This document shows, piece after piece, positions 23,437-30,468 of a DNA stretch of 47,852 bases (positions are counted from its first letter, which is position 1; every line of letters begins with the position of its first letter). The notes under the pieces were generated by a model. It was given only the letters and a program-made list of their open reading frames with translations. It was not told the DNA's origin and did no database searches. The stretch spans positions 1 to 47,852 of the forward strand of contig JAKFDK010000105.1 in NCBI GenBank assembly GCA_036676195.1, given 5' to 3'. The translations under genes were made by a program, and so were the position numbers. Origin of the DNA: JAKFDK01 sp036676195. Its GTDB lineage: Bacteria; Bacillota; Sulfobacillia; Symbiobacteriales; ZC4RG38.

Positions 23437-23858
23437 GCGAGAGTTGGGCAGGTGGCCGCGCCGCCGCCGCTGTTTTTGGCTGGGAGCCTGCCAACAGGCG
23501 CCTGGACCAGTCGGAAACGTGTCGCGCGACGGTGAGTAACTTCCCGGCACCGCTGCTCTCCCGCAAGGGAGGCAGAAAGTTGGCGCCGGTCGCAAGACCG
23601 GGGGGCGTGAGCCTACGATGGGGAAAGCCTTCTCTCTGAGAGGCGTGTACCTGTAACGAGCCAGAGAAACGCAAGTCCCCCGGCGACGGGGGAGTGGCAC
23701 GGGCAATCTCCGCCACGGTGCAAGTCCAAGTAGGGGCCTTCGGGCCCGGGTAGGACGCATCCCTGAACCGGCGACGGGACAGGGGCGGTGGCTCCTCGAT
23801 GAGTCACTGAGATAGATGGTCACCCACGACAGAACCGGGGGTACAGCCTGGCTCTCGC
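23437..23858 (+). ncRNA. rnpB: RNase P RNA, divergent
   Basis: This is the catalytic RNA that trims tRNA 5' ends. The 3' half carries the conserved core: GGTGCAAGTCCAAGTAGGGG, CCCGGGTAGG, GATAGATGG and CACGACAGAACC in order. P1 pairs GCGAGAG (23437-23443) with CTCTCGC (23852-23858), and P2 pairs GGTGGCC with GGTCACC. The length, about 422 nt, fits. The 5' universal element is altered: where GAGGAAAGTCC is expected, GAGTAACTTCCCGG occurs, and the 3' P4 strand reads ACCGGGGGTAC instead of ACCCGGCTTA, so the helix could still form. The ends are inferred from P1. It sits right after a tRNA operon. Confidence 0.8.
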
Positions 23859-23868
23859 AGATTTTTCA

Positions 23869-23902
23869 ACAGGGACCGGACAGTGATGTCCGGTCCCTGT
23901 TT
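23869..23902 (+). terminator. Terminator of rnpB
   Basis: A near-perfect 14-15 bp stem (AACAGGGACCGGACA, GTGA loop, TGTCCGGTCCCTGT) is followed by TTTTTATA, a strong intrinsic terminator just past the RNase P RNA end. Confidence 0.93.
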
Positions 23903-23904
23903 TT

Positions 23905-24175
23905 ATAACGATGAGCGCCACGGCCAGGGCGGTCCCCGGCACCACGAAGGGCAGCATGGCCAGCGTGTCCAGCACGTTTCGGCCGGATGAAGGCAGGGAC
24001 GATCAGGGGCAGAAGCGCCAGAAAGTGGAGCACACGCCGGAACGGCATCAGGGTCATTGAAGGACGTCCCATTGGGATCGTAGCCACTAAGCAGCGAATT
24101 GTTGTTGGGGGAATGCCCGGACAGCCGCGTAGCGAATCGAACACCAGGATCAGGGTAACCGTAGCACCGCCCCAA
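23905..24175 (-). pseudogene. Remnant of an ABC importer permease
   Basis: Two minus-strand frames carry pieces of a binding-protein-dependent permease of the iron/thiamine/spermidine type: PFRRVLHFLALLPLIVPAF in one frame (about 24060 to 23985), then NVLDTLAMLPFVVPGTALAVAL in another (about 23980 to 23915). The pieces are separated by a frame change with most of the protein missing. The rnpB terminator lies at its 3' edge. It is clearly decayed. Confidence 0.6.
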
Positions 24176-24182
24176 GAAAACA

Positions 24183-24371
24183 GCCGCTCTGCACGGGCTC
24201 GGGCTGACCTATCTGTCCAGTTTCGCGGCCGAAGAGCCGGTGCAGGCCGGGCTGCTGCAGCGGCTTACTGTGCCGGAACTGCAGCAGGACTGCCCCCATC
24301 CAGTGACATCCGATCCCGGGGGCCGCGGCCCAGGGTGCCGTTACCGAACTCGATACAACCCCCTGGTCTGA
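24183..24371 (+). pseudogene. C-terminal remnant of a LysR-type regulator
   Basis: The frame encodes ALHGLGLTYLSSFAAEEPVQ followed by AGLLQRLTVPEL, the pattern of the end of a LysR substrate-binding domain. It stops at TGA 24369. No N-terminal helix-turn-helix is present upstream, where the other remnant lies. A bulged hairpin (24357-24383) follows and may be the original terminator. Confidence 0.6.
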
Positions 24372-24383
24372 CCAGAGGGGTTA

Positions 24384-24532
24384 CTTATTATGCTCCAGAG
24401 CATGCACATGATTTTGGAAGCAAATAACCGGACACGAAAACTATTCAGATTTAGATAACTACCTTGTATGTTCGTGCATATACGGTTAGTATTTGATAGG
24501 TAGTGGTGTATTTGAGAAAACGCAAGAATTGA
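24384..24532 (+). promoter_or_regulatory. AT-rich leader of the TULIP-like cluster
   Basis: This 150-base stretch is far richer in A/T than anything around it. It holds a 7-bp inverted repeat ACTACCT (24458-24464) and AGGTAGT (24498-24504). A weak promoter-like pair lies between: TTGTAT (24464-24469) and TAGTAT (24487-24492), 17 bases apart. This is the only plausible promoter region before the 15-kb plus-strand cluster. Confidence 0.4.
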
Positions 24533-25135
24533 ATGGGGGATGGTGCCGGCTGTATGCGACTGCGGATTGAGCCGCCGGCGGCCAGGCGGGAAAGTTATTC
24601 GGGCGCCGTACCCACACGGAGAGAGGACGGTAGTGCCTGCGTCATTGACCTGGTTATGCAGCACCAGGAACTTTCCAACTGGTGCTGGGCGGCCATTGCC
24701 GCTTCCTTGTCAGCTTTCTACGGGGGGCGGCAGCTTGCGCAAGCAGAGGTGGCCGCGGACGTGCTCGGTTACGCCTGTTCTGGTTTCCGGGCAGACCCGG
24801 AACTGGCGGCGCGCTGCAACGTTTGCGCCCGGCTCGACGATGCGCTGAAGGCGGTGGGTGGTTACAGCCACTGGAGCCCGGGTAAACCGACCTTTGCGCG
24901 CATCCGCACAGAAATCGACGCCGGGCGGCCGGTTTGCTTTGGCCTCGACTGGCTGAGCGGAGGTTTTCATTATGCGGTGGTCACTGGCTACTACGCCGAT
25001 GCCCGCGAAATCTACGTCGCGGATCCGCTGCATGGACCTTCCGTTCAGGCATTTGAGCCATTTCCAAGCCGCTACCGGGGGTCCGGGGGCGTGTGGAGAG
25101 GGACGTTTTGGACGGCAAAGGAGATGAGACGTTGA
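24533..25135 (+). CDS. AvrRpt2-like (C70/C39-type) papain-fold cysteine protease
   Basis: The product is 200 aa, first gene of the cluster. QHQELSNWCWAAIAASLSAFY has the papain-like active-site layout: oxyanion Gln45 six residues before nucleophile Cys51. His146 lies in GGFHYAVVTGY and Asp164 in YVADP, completing a triad. The order and NWCWAA signature match the AvrRpt2/papain-like peptidase family. There is no signal peptide, so action is likely cytoplasmic. ATG 24533 or 24554 may be the start; neither has a strong ribosome binding site. The stop overlaps the next start (TTGA), tying it to the TULIP-like genes. It may process or amidate a peptide made in the cluster; that is a guess. Confidence 0.8.
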   Translation: MGDGAGCMRLRIEPPAARRESYSGAVPTRREDGSACVIDLVMQHQELSNWCWAAIAASLSAFYGGRQLAQAEVAADVLGYACSGFRADPELAARCNVCARLDDALKAVGGYSHWSPGKPTFARIRTEIDAGRPVCFGLDWLSGGFHYAVVTGYYADAREIYVADPLHGPSVQAFEPFPSRYRGSGGVWRGTFWTAKEMRR

Positions 25136-26061
25136 GTCAATACGATGTGGCCATCGGAATGAACCAGGCCACCCTTGGCCAGGGAATCAGCGAATTGTAC
25201 GCCAACAGCCAGGCCAGGGACCAGTTGTTTAAAGGCACTCAGTCGGGCATGAACGGGAGTCTGGCTTACACAGTGGCCTGGGATCTGCAGGCGGCACCGA
25301 CCTTTACCTTGAGTCCGCCTGCCGATGATGTGTGGAAAGACTCCATCGATGACCAGGGGCAGAACCCCAAGCCCGAAGACAAACCGCAGCAGAATGCTTT
25401 CCAACTGGTGTTACCGCAATTCTACGGGCAGTACACCCTGGGCACTGCGCCTGCAGTCAGCGGCACCACCAAAGTCATCGTGTCCGCCACCGTCGCCATC
25501 CAGGGCAGCCAGGCGACCATTACTCCCCTGGCGGTGTGGATCGATGAGACGGACATAAAGGGCTGGAACAAGTTCATTCTTAACCAGGTCATTCTGGTCA
25601 ATGTCCTGAAAAAGGCCCGGGAGATGTTGGCCGGCTTGAACATCCCCCCACTGGCCTTTTCTTCCGCCGGCGTGAGCATTAGACTGACTCCGCCACAGGT
25701 GACGATTGGCAACAATCAGCTCGTGGTCGGCGCCAGCCTGGAAGCCAGGGGATCAGTGGACATCAGCGGCGTGCAATGGCCCGACCAGCCGCTGTTCTTG
25801 CTGATGAGTGCGGACTTGCTGCAACAGGTGGCGCAGGATCTCGCCCAGTCGCAGTTGGTGGGGCACCAAATGACCGGCCATGGCGACTACAAGAGTGTAA
25901 TGAGCTATTCATGGACAGCCAAGGTGGACAGTGTGGATTCGATCACCAGCAGTGCGGACGACCGGACCAAGCTCAGCGCCAAGGTGGGAATTGGGTTTGA
26001 GGCCACCCTGAAGCCGCTGGGCGGGCCATGTGCCATTTCGGCCGCCACGAGTCACATGTAA
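25132..26061 (+). CDS. TULIP-like cluster protein 1
   Basis: The product is 309 aa. TTG 25132 overlaps the protease stop and AAGGAG lies 8 bases upstream. The sequence opens SQYDVAIGMNQATLGQGISELY and then alternates beta-strand segments with one amphipathic helix (about 150-175, ILVNVLKKAREMLAGL) followed by strands (VSIRLTPPQVTIGNNQLVV). A helix wrapped by long curved strands is the layout of TULIP lipid-binding domains. It is clearly paralogous to the next gene (N-terminal 60 residues and the helix region align). No signal peptide is seen. I do not recognise a named family; TULIP is an inference from pattern. Confidence 0.75.
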   Translation: MSQYDVAIGMNQATLGQGISELYANSQARDQLFKGTQSGMNGSLAYTVAWDLQAAPTFTLSPPADDVWKDSIDDQGQNPKPEDKPQQNAFQLVLPQFYGQYTLGTAPAVSGTTKVIVSATVAIQGSQATITPLAVWIDETDIKGWNKFILNQVILVNVLKKAREMLAGLNIPPLAFSSAGVSIRLTPPQVTIGNNQLVVGASLEARGSVDISGVQWPDQPLFLLMSADLLQQVAQDLAQSQLVGHQMTGHGDYKSVMSYSWTAKVDSVDSITSSADDRTKLSAKVGIGFEATLKPLGGPCAISAATSHM

Positions 26062-26090
26062 CCCGGCGCCAACGTAAAGGGGGGGAACTG

Positions 26091-27098
26091 ATGAGCAACT
26101 TTGATATCGGCATCTGCATCGACCAGACGACCCTGAGCGGGGTCATCGCCGCGCTGTACGCACGGCCAAGCCTGAAAAGCCAGCTATTCAGCGGGCGCCA
26201 GACCATCGCGATCATGGGTGTCAATCTGACGGTGGGCTGGGACGTCCAGCAGGCCCCCACGGTCAGCCTGAATCCGCCATCCGCCCAGCAGTGGCAGAAC
26301 GCTGTCAAAAGCGACGGCAGTGTGCCCCAGCCGGTGGAAAATGCCTTTCTGGTTCAGTTTTCGCAGGTCCGGGTCGAAAAACAGCCGGATTCCGGCGGTG
26401 CCATGGCAACCACGACCTCTTTTGCGGCCATCTGCACAGTCAGCCTCACCAATAACGCCCTCACGATCACGCCAATGGCGGTGGTCATCGATCTGTCACA
26501 AGCCTCGGAGTTCGATCAGGTCATGTACAGGATGCTGATCATTCCTCGGGTGCTGAACCTGGTCGGCACCGTGCTGTCGGGGCAGCAACTGCCGGATATC
26601 GATTTCCAGGGGACCAGGTTCGGTGCGGCTGTGCTGACGGTGGGCAACGGACAGCTTACAGTGGTGGCCAACCTGGCCGGGCAGCCAGCCCCGGCGGCAC
26701 CGGCGCCCGACCGTTTGCCCGGCGGCCCGTTTTCAATCCTGCTCAGTCCGCAGGCCATGCAGCAGATCGCGAACCGGGGCACCCGGGACTTGCAGGGCAA
26801 GACGACCGGCACCTCCGGCAGCCAGAGCTTCGGCATTGGTACGGCCAACTACCGGGCCAACGTACGGCTTGACCATGTGTCGGCCACCGTTTCACCCGGT
26901 GACCCGACCACCGTAAACGCCGCCGTGGGTGTAGCTGTGTCTGCCAGTGCCGGTGTGGATATTCTCGGCGTCGTCGGTGATGCGGTCGAGCAGGGCGCCG
27001 AGGCGGTGGGCGGTGGCGTGGTCACGGCGGCCAAGGCGACTGCCGGAGCGCTCGAAGATGCCGGCCGGGCGATCAAGAACGCTTTCAGCAGCTACTGA
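26091..27098 (+). CDS. TULIP-like cluster protein 2
   Basis: The product is 335 aa, a paralogue of the preceding protein: FDIGICIDQTTLSGVIAALYARP aligns with YDVAIGMNQATLGQGISELYANS, and WDVQQAPTVSLNPP with WDLQAAPTFTLSPP. The helix (about 148-170, MLIIPRVLNLVGTVL) and following strands also match. It differs by a C-terminal extension (about 285-335), Gly/Ala/Val-rich then amphipathic (VGDAVEQGAEAVGGG..., EDAGRAIKNAF), which may contact a membrane. ATG 26091 has a GGGGGGAA site. Function unknown; probably a hydrophobic-ligand carrier. Confidence 0.75.
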   Translation: MSNFDIGICIDQTTLSGVIAALYARPSLKSQLFSGRQTIAIMGVNLTVGWDVQQAPTVSLNPPSAQQWQNAVKSDGSVPQPVENAFLVQFSQVRVEKQPDSGGAMATTTSFAAICTVSLTNNALTITPMAVVIDLSQASEFDQVMYRMLIIPRVLNLVGTVLSGQQLPDIDFQGTRFGAAVLTVGNGQLTVVANLAGQPAPAAPAPDRLPGGPFSILLSPQAMQQIANRGTRDLQGKTTGTSGSQSFGIGTANYRANVRLDHVSATVSPGDPTTVNAAVGVAVSASAGVDILGVVGDAVEQGAEAVGGGVVTAAKATAGALEDAGRAIKNAFSSY

Positions 27099-27148
27099 CC
27101 GGTGCCGCCAGTCCGGCGGCACGAAACAGAAATGAGGTGACCCCGAAG

Positions 27149-27526
27149 ATGTCCGACATCGGGTTGAGCTATGATGCCAAAACGCAGCCGTCCAACGTGG
27201 GTGTCCGGTTCGGCCTGTCCTTTGCCGACACGACGCTCAAGGCCACGGTTGATGATATCGACAACTTTAGCGTTTCCCTGACGCCGTCCGGAAATGTTTC
27301 CGAGGAAATCCTTTCCGGGGTGGCCTGGCCCCTGGCGCAGTCTTTGAGTACGATGCTGCCGCCGCTGGTCAGGGCCCTGATGACTGGCTTTACCTTCAAT
27401 GTGCTGACTGTCTCGGCCGCCACCACGAGCATCGCCGGCGAGCCAATCACCGTGAAACCTGCCGGCCTGAGCCTGTCCAACCAGAACGGCATCCTGGTGG
27501 TGCAGGGTGCGATTGACGTTTCGTAA
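27149..27526 (+). CDS. Small beta-rich cluster protein A
   Basis: The product is 125 aa, starting MSDIGLSYDAKTQ at ATG 27149 with GAGGTGA 8 bases upstream (GTG 27137 also in frame). Four or so beta strands (VGVRFGLSFADTTLKATV, FSVSLTP) lead to a hydrophobic helix (LAQSLSTMLPPLVRALM) and more strands ending LVVQGAIDVS. It resembles half of a TULIP wrap. The ending matches the next protein (MLMATGQVQVS), so the two are paralogues and may form a heterodimer. No known family. Confidence 0.7.
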   Translation: MSDIGLSYDAKTQPSNVGVRFGLSFADTTLKATVDDIDNFSVSLTPSGNVSEEILSGVAWPLAQSLSTMLPPLVRALMTGFTFNVLTVSAATTSIAGEPITVKPAGLSLSNQNGILVVQGAIDVS

Positions 27527-27540
27527 GGGAGAGAAGAATC

Positions 27541-27984
27541 ATGGCACTGATTCACTACGACGTGACCATCAGTCCGGACAATCCCGAGGTGCAGTTCAGC
27601 ATCAGCGCCACGACAACCAGCTTCACCGTCCAGGTGGAGCACATGGGTGACTTTTCGATAAAGGTGGATCCCAGCGCCGGCACCATTGTTGCCGGTGTGG
27701 TCGCCGGGGCGATCGTGGGCGCGTTTGGTGGACCGGCCGGCATCCTGCTGGGCGGCGGCGCCGGCGTCGGGGCCGTTTACGCCGTTGGCGCGCTGATCAA
27801 GTCGGGGCTGGAGAGTGGGCTGAAAGACGGCATCAACGGACAGAAAGAAACCATCGATTTCGGCCAGGCGCTGGGATACAGCATCAACGTGGCGGGCGTG
27901 CAGGTGGACCTCACACTGGCAGCCCTGAATCTTTCCACCTATGACGGCATGCTGATGGCAACCGGACAGGTGCAGGTCAGCTAG
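27541..27984 (+). CDS. Small beta-rich cluster protein B with glycine-zipper segment
   Basis: The product is 147 aa from ATG 27541, 14 bases after the previous stop with AGGGAGAG upstream. It shares the beta-strand ends of protein A, but in place of A's helix it has a 35-residue Gly/Ala/Val segment (about 47-82, IVAGVVAGAIVGAFGG then LLGGGAGVGAVYAVGAL) that resembles a glycine-zipper membrane hairpin. The protein may therefore insert in a membrane or line a hydrophobic assembly. Family unknown. Confidence 0.7.
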   Translation: MALIHYDVTISPDNPEVQFSISATTTSFTVQVEHMGDFSIKVDPSAGTIVAGVVAGAIVGAFGGPAGILLGGGAGVGAVYAVGALIKSGLESGLKDGINGQKETIDFGQALGYSINVAGVQVDLTLAALNLSTYDGMLMATGQVQVS

Positions 27985-28017
27985 GATGTGTCAGGACAAA
28001 GGGCAGGAGGGTGGCAA

Positions 28018-29418
28018 TTGAAAGAGAACATGACCGCGTTCACTACGGCCTGGCAGCAGTTCTGGGCCCAGAACACAGGCGACGGTGCCGGGGCGGGCGC
28101 CCCCCTGGCGCTGGCTGATACCCCGGCCTATCCGCTGGCGCGCACGGTGGCCATGCCGCCCGGACATGCCTATGCAACGGGGGCGGTCAGCTTCCGGATG
28201 ACGGATCTGCAGGTGCACGGCCTGGAGCACCTGCTCCCGGCGGAGTGCCGGGTAGAGACGGAGGGTGAGCAGGTACGCATCCGGCTGGTGCTGGCGCACC
28301 TGCGGTTGTTGGGGCGTTACGCGCTGCAAGTGAAGCCCGATCCGATCATCGACGTGGATACGGCCGGCAACCTGATGGATCTGCCACCGGAGGCATGCCG
28401 CCCCATGGCCGCCGGAGCCGATGCCGGCGGCGGCGGCGCCCTCGATCCCCAGAAGGAGGAATGGCTCAACCAGGCCAGGGAGCAGCAGACGAAACTGCAG
28501 CAGACGCAGAACGGGACAGAACTGCTCAGCCTGTATTACGAGCATAACGACATCTACGACACAGTCTTCCGCACCAACCAGGCGCTGATTCCGCTTTGGC
28601 AGGCCGGTGGAGCAACCAGGGAGATGGCTGGTGACACGTCCGACGCCGTGAAAAACGACTCCGTGGTTAACAGCGCGGACAAGACTTACACCGGGGGCGT
28701 CAGCTACAACAGCAATGCGTTTGCGCAGCACTTAAACGTGGCCAGTGCCTGCGTCTGGACCGATCCGGACTTTGACCCCATGACCGGACCGCCGCCGGGC
28801 AGCAAGTATTGGGCGGCGGCCAAGGCGGCGCTGTCGTTCGGCAAGGGCGTCAGCGCAGCCACCAATAATACGAAGAATCAGGTCCAGGAAATGAATCCAT
28901 CCCAGGTACACGCAACGGTCGACCAGACTCAGGGGTTGCCGCCGGTGACCGATGCCGAGATGCAGGGCGTGGTCGCCATGGGGATCGGACCCGGCGGGGC
29001 CGCCGCCGGGCTGCCGGACTGGATCGCCATCGATGAGGAGGACCGCCGGCGGCTGCGGTTTCTGTTCGAGGCCACCATGAAGCAGAAAGCCGAGGATGCT
29101 GCCATTGTCGGGCAGCCGTTGTTCGCCGGCAGCGTCACCGCCGACATCGGCCGGGTGGAAGCAACGGTGCAACTCGGGCCGGCCGCTGGCCCGCCGGGGC
29201 AGCAGGGGCAGGCGCCGGCGGCGCACGTGGAGTTACCGGCCTTTCAGCTTGACATTGACGATTCGGCCTGGACCGGCGAGGTGGCCGGCGTGGCGCGCCA
29301 GCGCCTGGAAAGCATGTATTTTATCCGCAGCCTGCTGCACGAGGCGCTGGTCGACCGGCTGCAACAGTCACTGCCGGAAGCAGCAGCGTTTGCAAACGGA
29401 GGTACCCGCACCCCGTGA
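28018..29418 (+). CDS. Takeout/JHBP-like (TULIP) cluster protein
   Basis: The product is 466 aa. TTG 28018 is chosen because AGGAGG lies 7 bases upstream; GTG 27988 is upstream without a site. Residues 56-106 (VSFRMTDLQVHGLEHLLP... then RIRLVLAHLRLLGRYALQV) follow the takeout/juvenile-hormone-binding pattern: a strand ending in GL-N/H, a polar loop, then L-x-L-P/H-x-L-x-L-x-G-x-Y. A poorly structured middle (140-330) is Gln/Asn-rich. The C-terminus has another strand set and a helix (VARQRLESMYFIRSLLHEAL). Its stop overlaps the polyprenyl synthase start (GTGA), tying ligand binding to prenyl synthesis. Confidence 0.7.
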   Translation: MKENMTAFTTAWQQFWAQNTGDGAGAGAPLALADTPAYPLARTVAMPPGHAYATGAVSFRMTDLQVHGLEHLLPAECRVETEGEQVRIRLVLAHLRLLGRYALQVKPDPIIDVDTAGNLMDLPPEACRPMAAGADAGGGGALDPQKEEWLNQAREQQTKLQQTQNGTELLSLYYEHNDIYDTVFRTNQALIPLWQAGGATREMAGDTSDAVKNDSVVNSADKTYTGGVSYNSNAFAQHLNVASACVWTDPDFDPMTGPPPGSKYWAAAKAALSFGKGVSAATNNTKNQVQEMNPSQVHATVDQTQGLPPVTDAEMQGVVAMGIGPGGAAAGLPDWIAIDEEDRRRLRFLFEATMKQKAEDAAIVGQPLFAGSVTADIGRVEATVQLGPAAGPPGQQGQAPAAHVELPAFQLDIDDSAWTGEVAGVARQRLESMYFIRSLLHEALVDRLQQSLPEAAAFANGGTRTP

Positions 29419-30455
29419 AAATTGCCTTGCCCAAAAACGCCGGCAGCACCGGACCCGACCTGCTGGACCGGATCCGGGGCGAATGGCTGGCTGAAGATCT
29501 GCAGCGCTTTGCCGACGTACTGGAACACGCCCTGAAACCGCAGCAGCAGTACCTGACCAAAACCGAATACGACCTGTACCGGCACGGCAAGAAGCTGCGG
29601 CCGCTGCTGCTGCTGCTGGCGGCCCGCATGATTCATGGCCCGGATTCCCCGTTGCCCCGGAAGGCGATTCAGGGCGCCGTTTCCCTGGAGATGCTGCATG
29701 TAGCCACGCTGATCCACGACGACATTGTCGACGACGCCATGGTGCGGCGCGGGCTGCAGTCGGTGAATGCGGCGCGGGGTGCGGAAACGGCGATTATCGT
29801 GGGCGACCTGCAATTCGTCCAGGCGATCCGCGGGTTTGTCGATGCCATTGACACCCAGGCCGACATGGGGCTGATCAAGCTGGTGTTGGATACCGCCTTC
29901 CGCATTTGCTGCGGCGAACTGGACGAACTGCAGACCGACCCCAACTGGGAGACAGCGGAGCTGCACCGGCGCTATCTGGAAACCATCGATCGCAAAACGG
30001 CGGTTCTGTTCGGGATGGCCTGTGAATCCGGGGTAGCGCTGGCGGGGGGCCGGACCAGTGCGGCGCGGCGGGCCGGATTCTACGGGCGGCGGGTTGGGCG
30101 GGCATTCCAAATCATGGACGACCTGTTCGATTTCCTGCAGGACGATGCCGCCGCCGGCAAGGACCGGGGCATGGACCTGTCAAGGCGGCGCATGTCGTTG
30201 CCGCTCATTTACGCCATGGCGGAGCTGGGGCCTGAGCATACCGTCAGCCGGATCATGCGCGGTGCCGCCTACAGCCAGGAAGAACTGAGCGCCGGCATCG
30301 CCGCGGTGCAGCGGACAGCCGGCTTCACCCGGGCTTACGCCGAGGCCAGAAGCCAGGCGCTCGACGCCCTGGAGTACCTGAAGCCCTTCCCGCGCAACCG
30401 GTACCGGCGGGCGCTGGAAGAGATCGCGCTGTACGTCGTCGATCGCAGTTTTTGA
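29415..30455 (+). CDS. Polyprenyl diphosphate synthase
   Basis: This 346-aa trans-prenyltransferase makes a linear polyprenyl diphosphate from IPP and an allylic primer. The first Asp-rich motif is DDIVD (102-106) and the second DDLFD (235-239). HGKKLRPLLLLLAARM (58-72) is the IPP-binding region. The residue five before the first motif is Ala (VATLIH), as in enzymes making long chains rather than FPP or GGPP. Oddities: CCGELDEL replaces the usual GE-x-x-Q, and RRRMSLPL replaces GKxTLPL, so activity may differ. GTG 29415 has GGAGGT about 10 bases upstream and overlaps the previous stop. A second isoprenoid-fold gene lies at the end of the cluster. Confidence 0.9.
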   Translation: MKIALPKNAGSTGPDLLDRIRGEWLAEDLQRFADVLEHALKPQQQYLTKTEYDLYRHGKKLRPLLLLLAARMIHGPDSPLPRKAIQGAVSLEMLHVATLIHDDIVDDAMVRRGLQSVNAARGAETAIIVGDLQFVQAIRGFVDAIDTQADMGLIKLVLDTAFRICCGELDELQTDPNWETAELHRRYLETIDRKTAVLFGMACESGVALAGGRTSAARRAGFYGRRVGRAFQIMDDLFDFLQDDAAAGKDRGMDLSRRRMSLPLIYAMAELGPEHTVSRIMRGAAYSQEELSAGIAAVQRTAGFTRAYAEARSQALDALEYLKPFPRNRYRRALEEIALYVVDRSF

Positions 30456-30468
30456 GAGGAGGCTGTCA

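Noticed and set aside
23308..23823. Minus-strand frames across the RNase P RNA
   Set aside because: The region folds and matches as RNase P RNA on the plus strand, and the peptides look random.
23437..23858. Group II intron or other self-splicing RNA
   Set aside because: GTGAGC- and GAAA-like pieces raised the idea, but the ordered RNase P core motifs and the P1/P2 pairings explain the region better, and no maturase is present.
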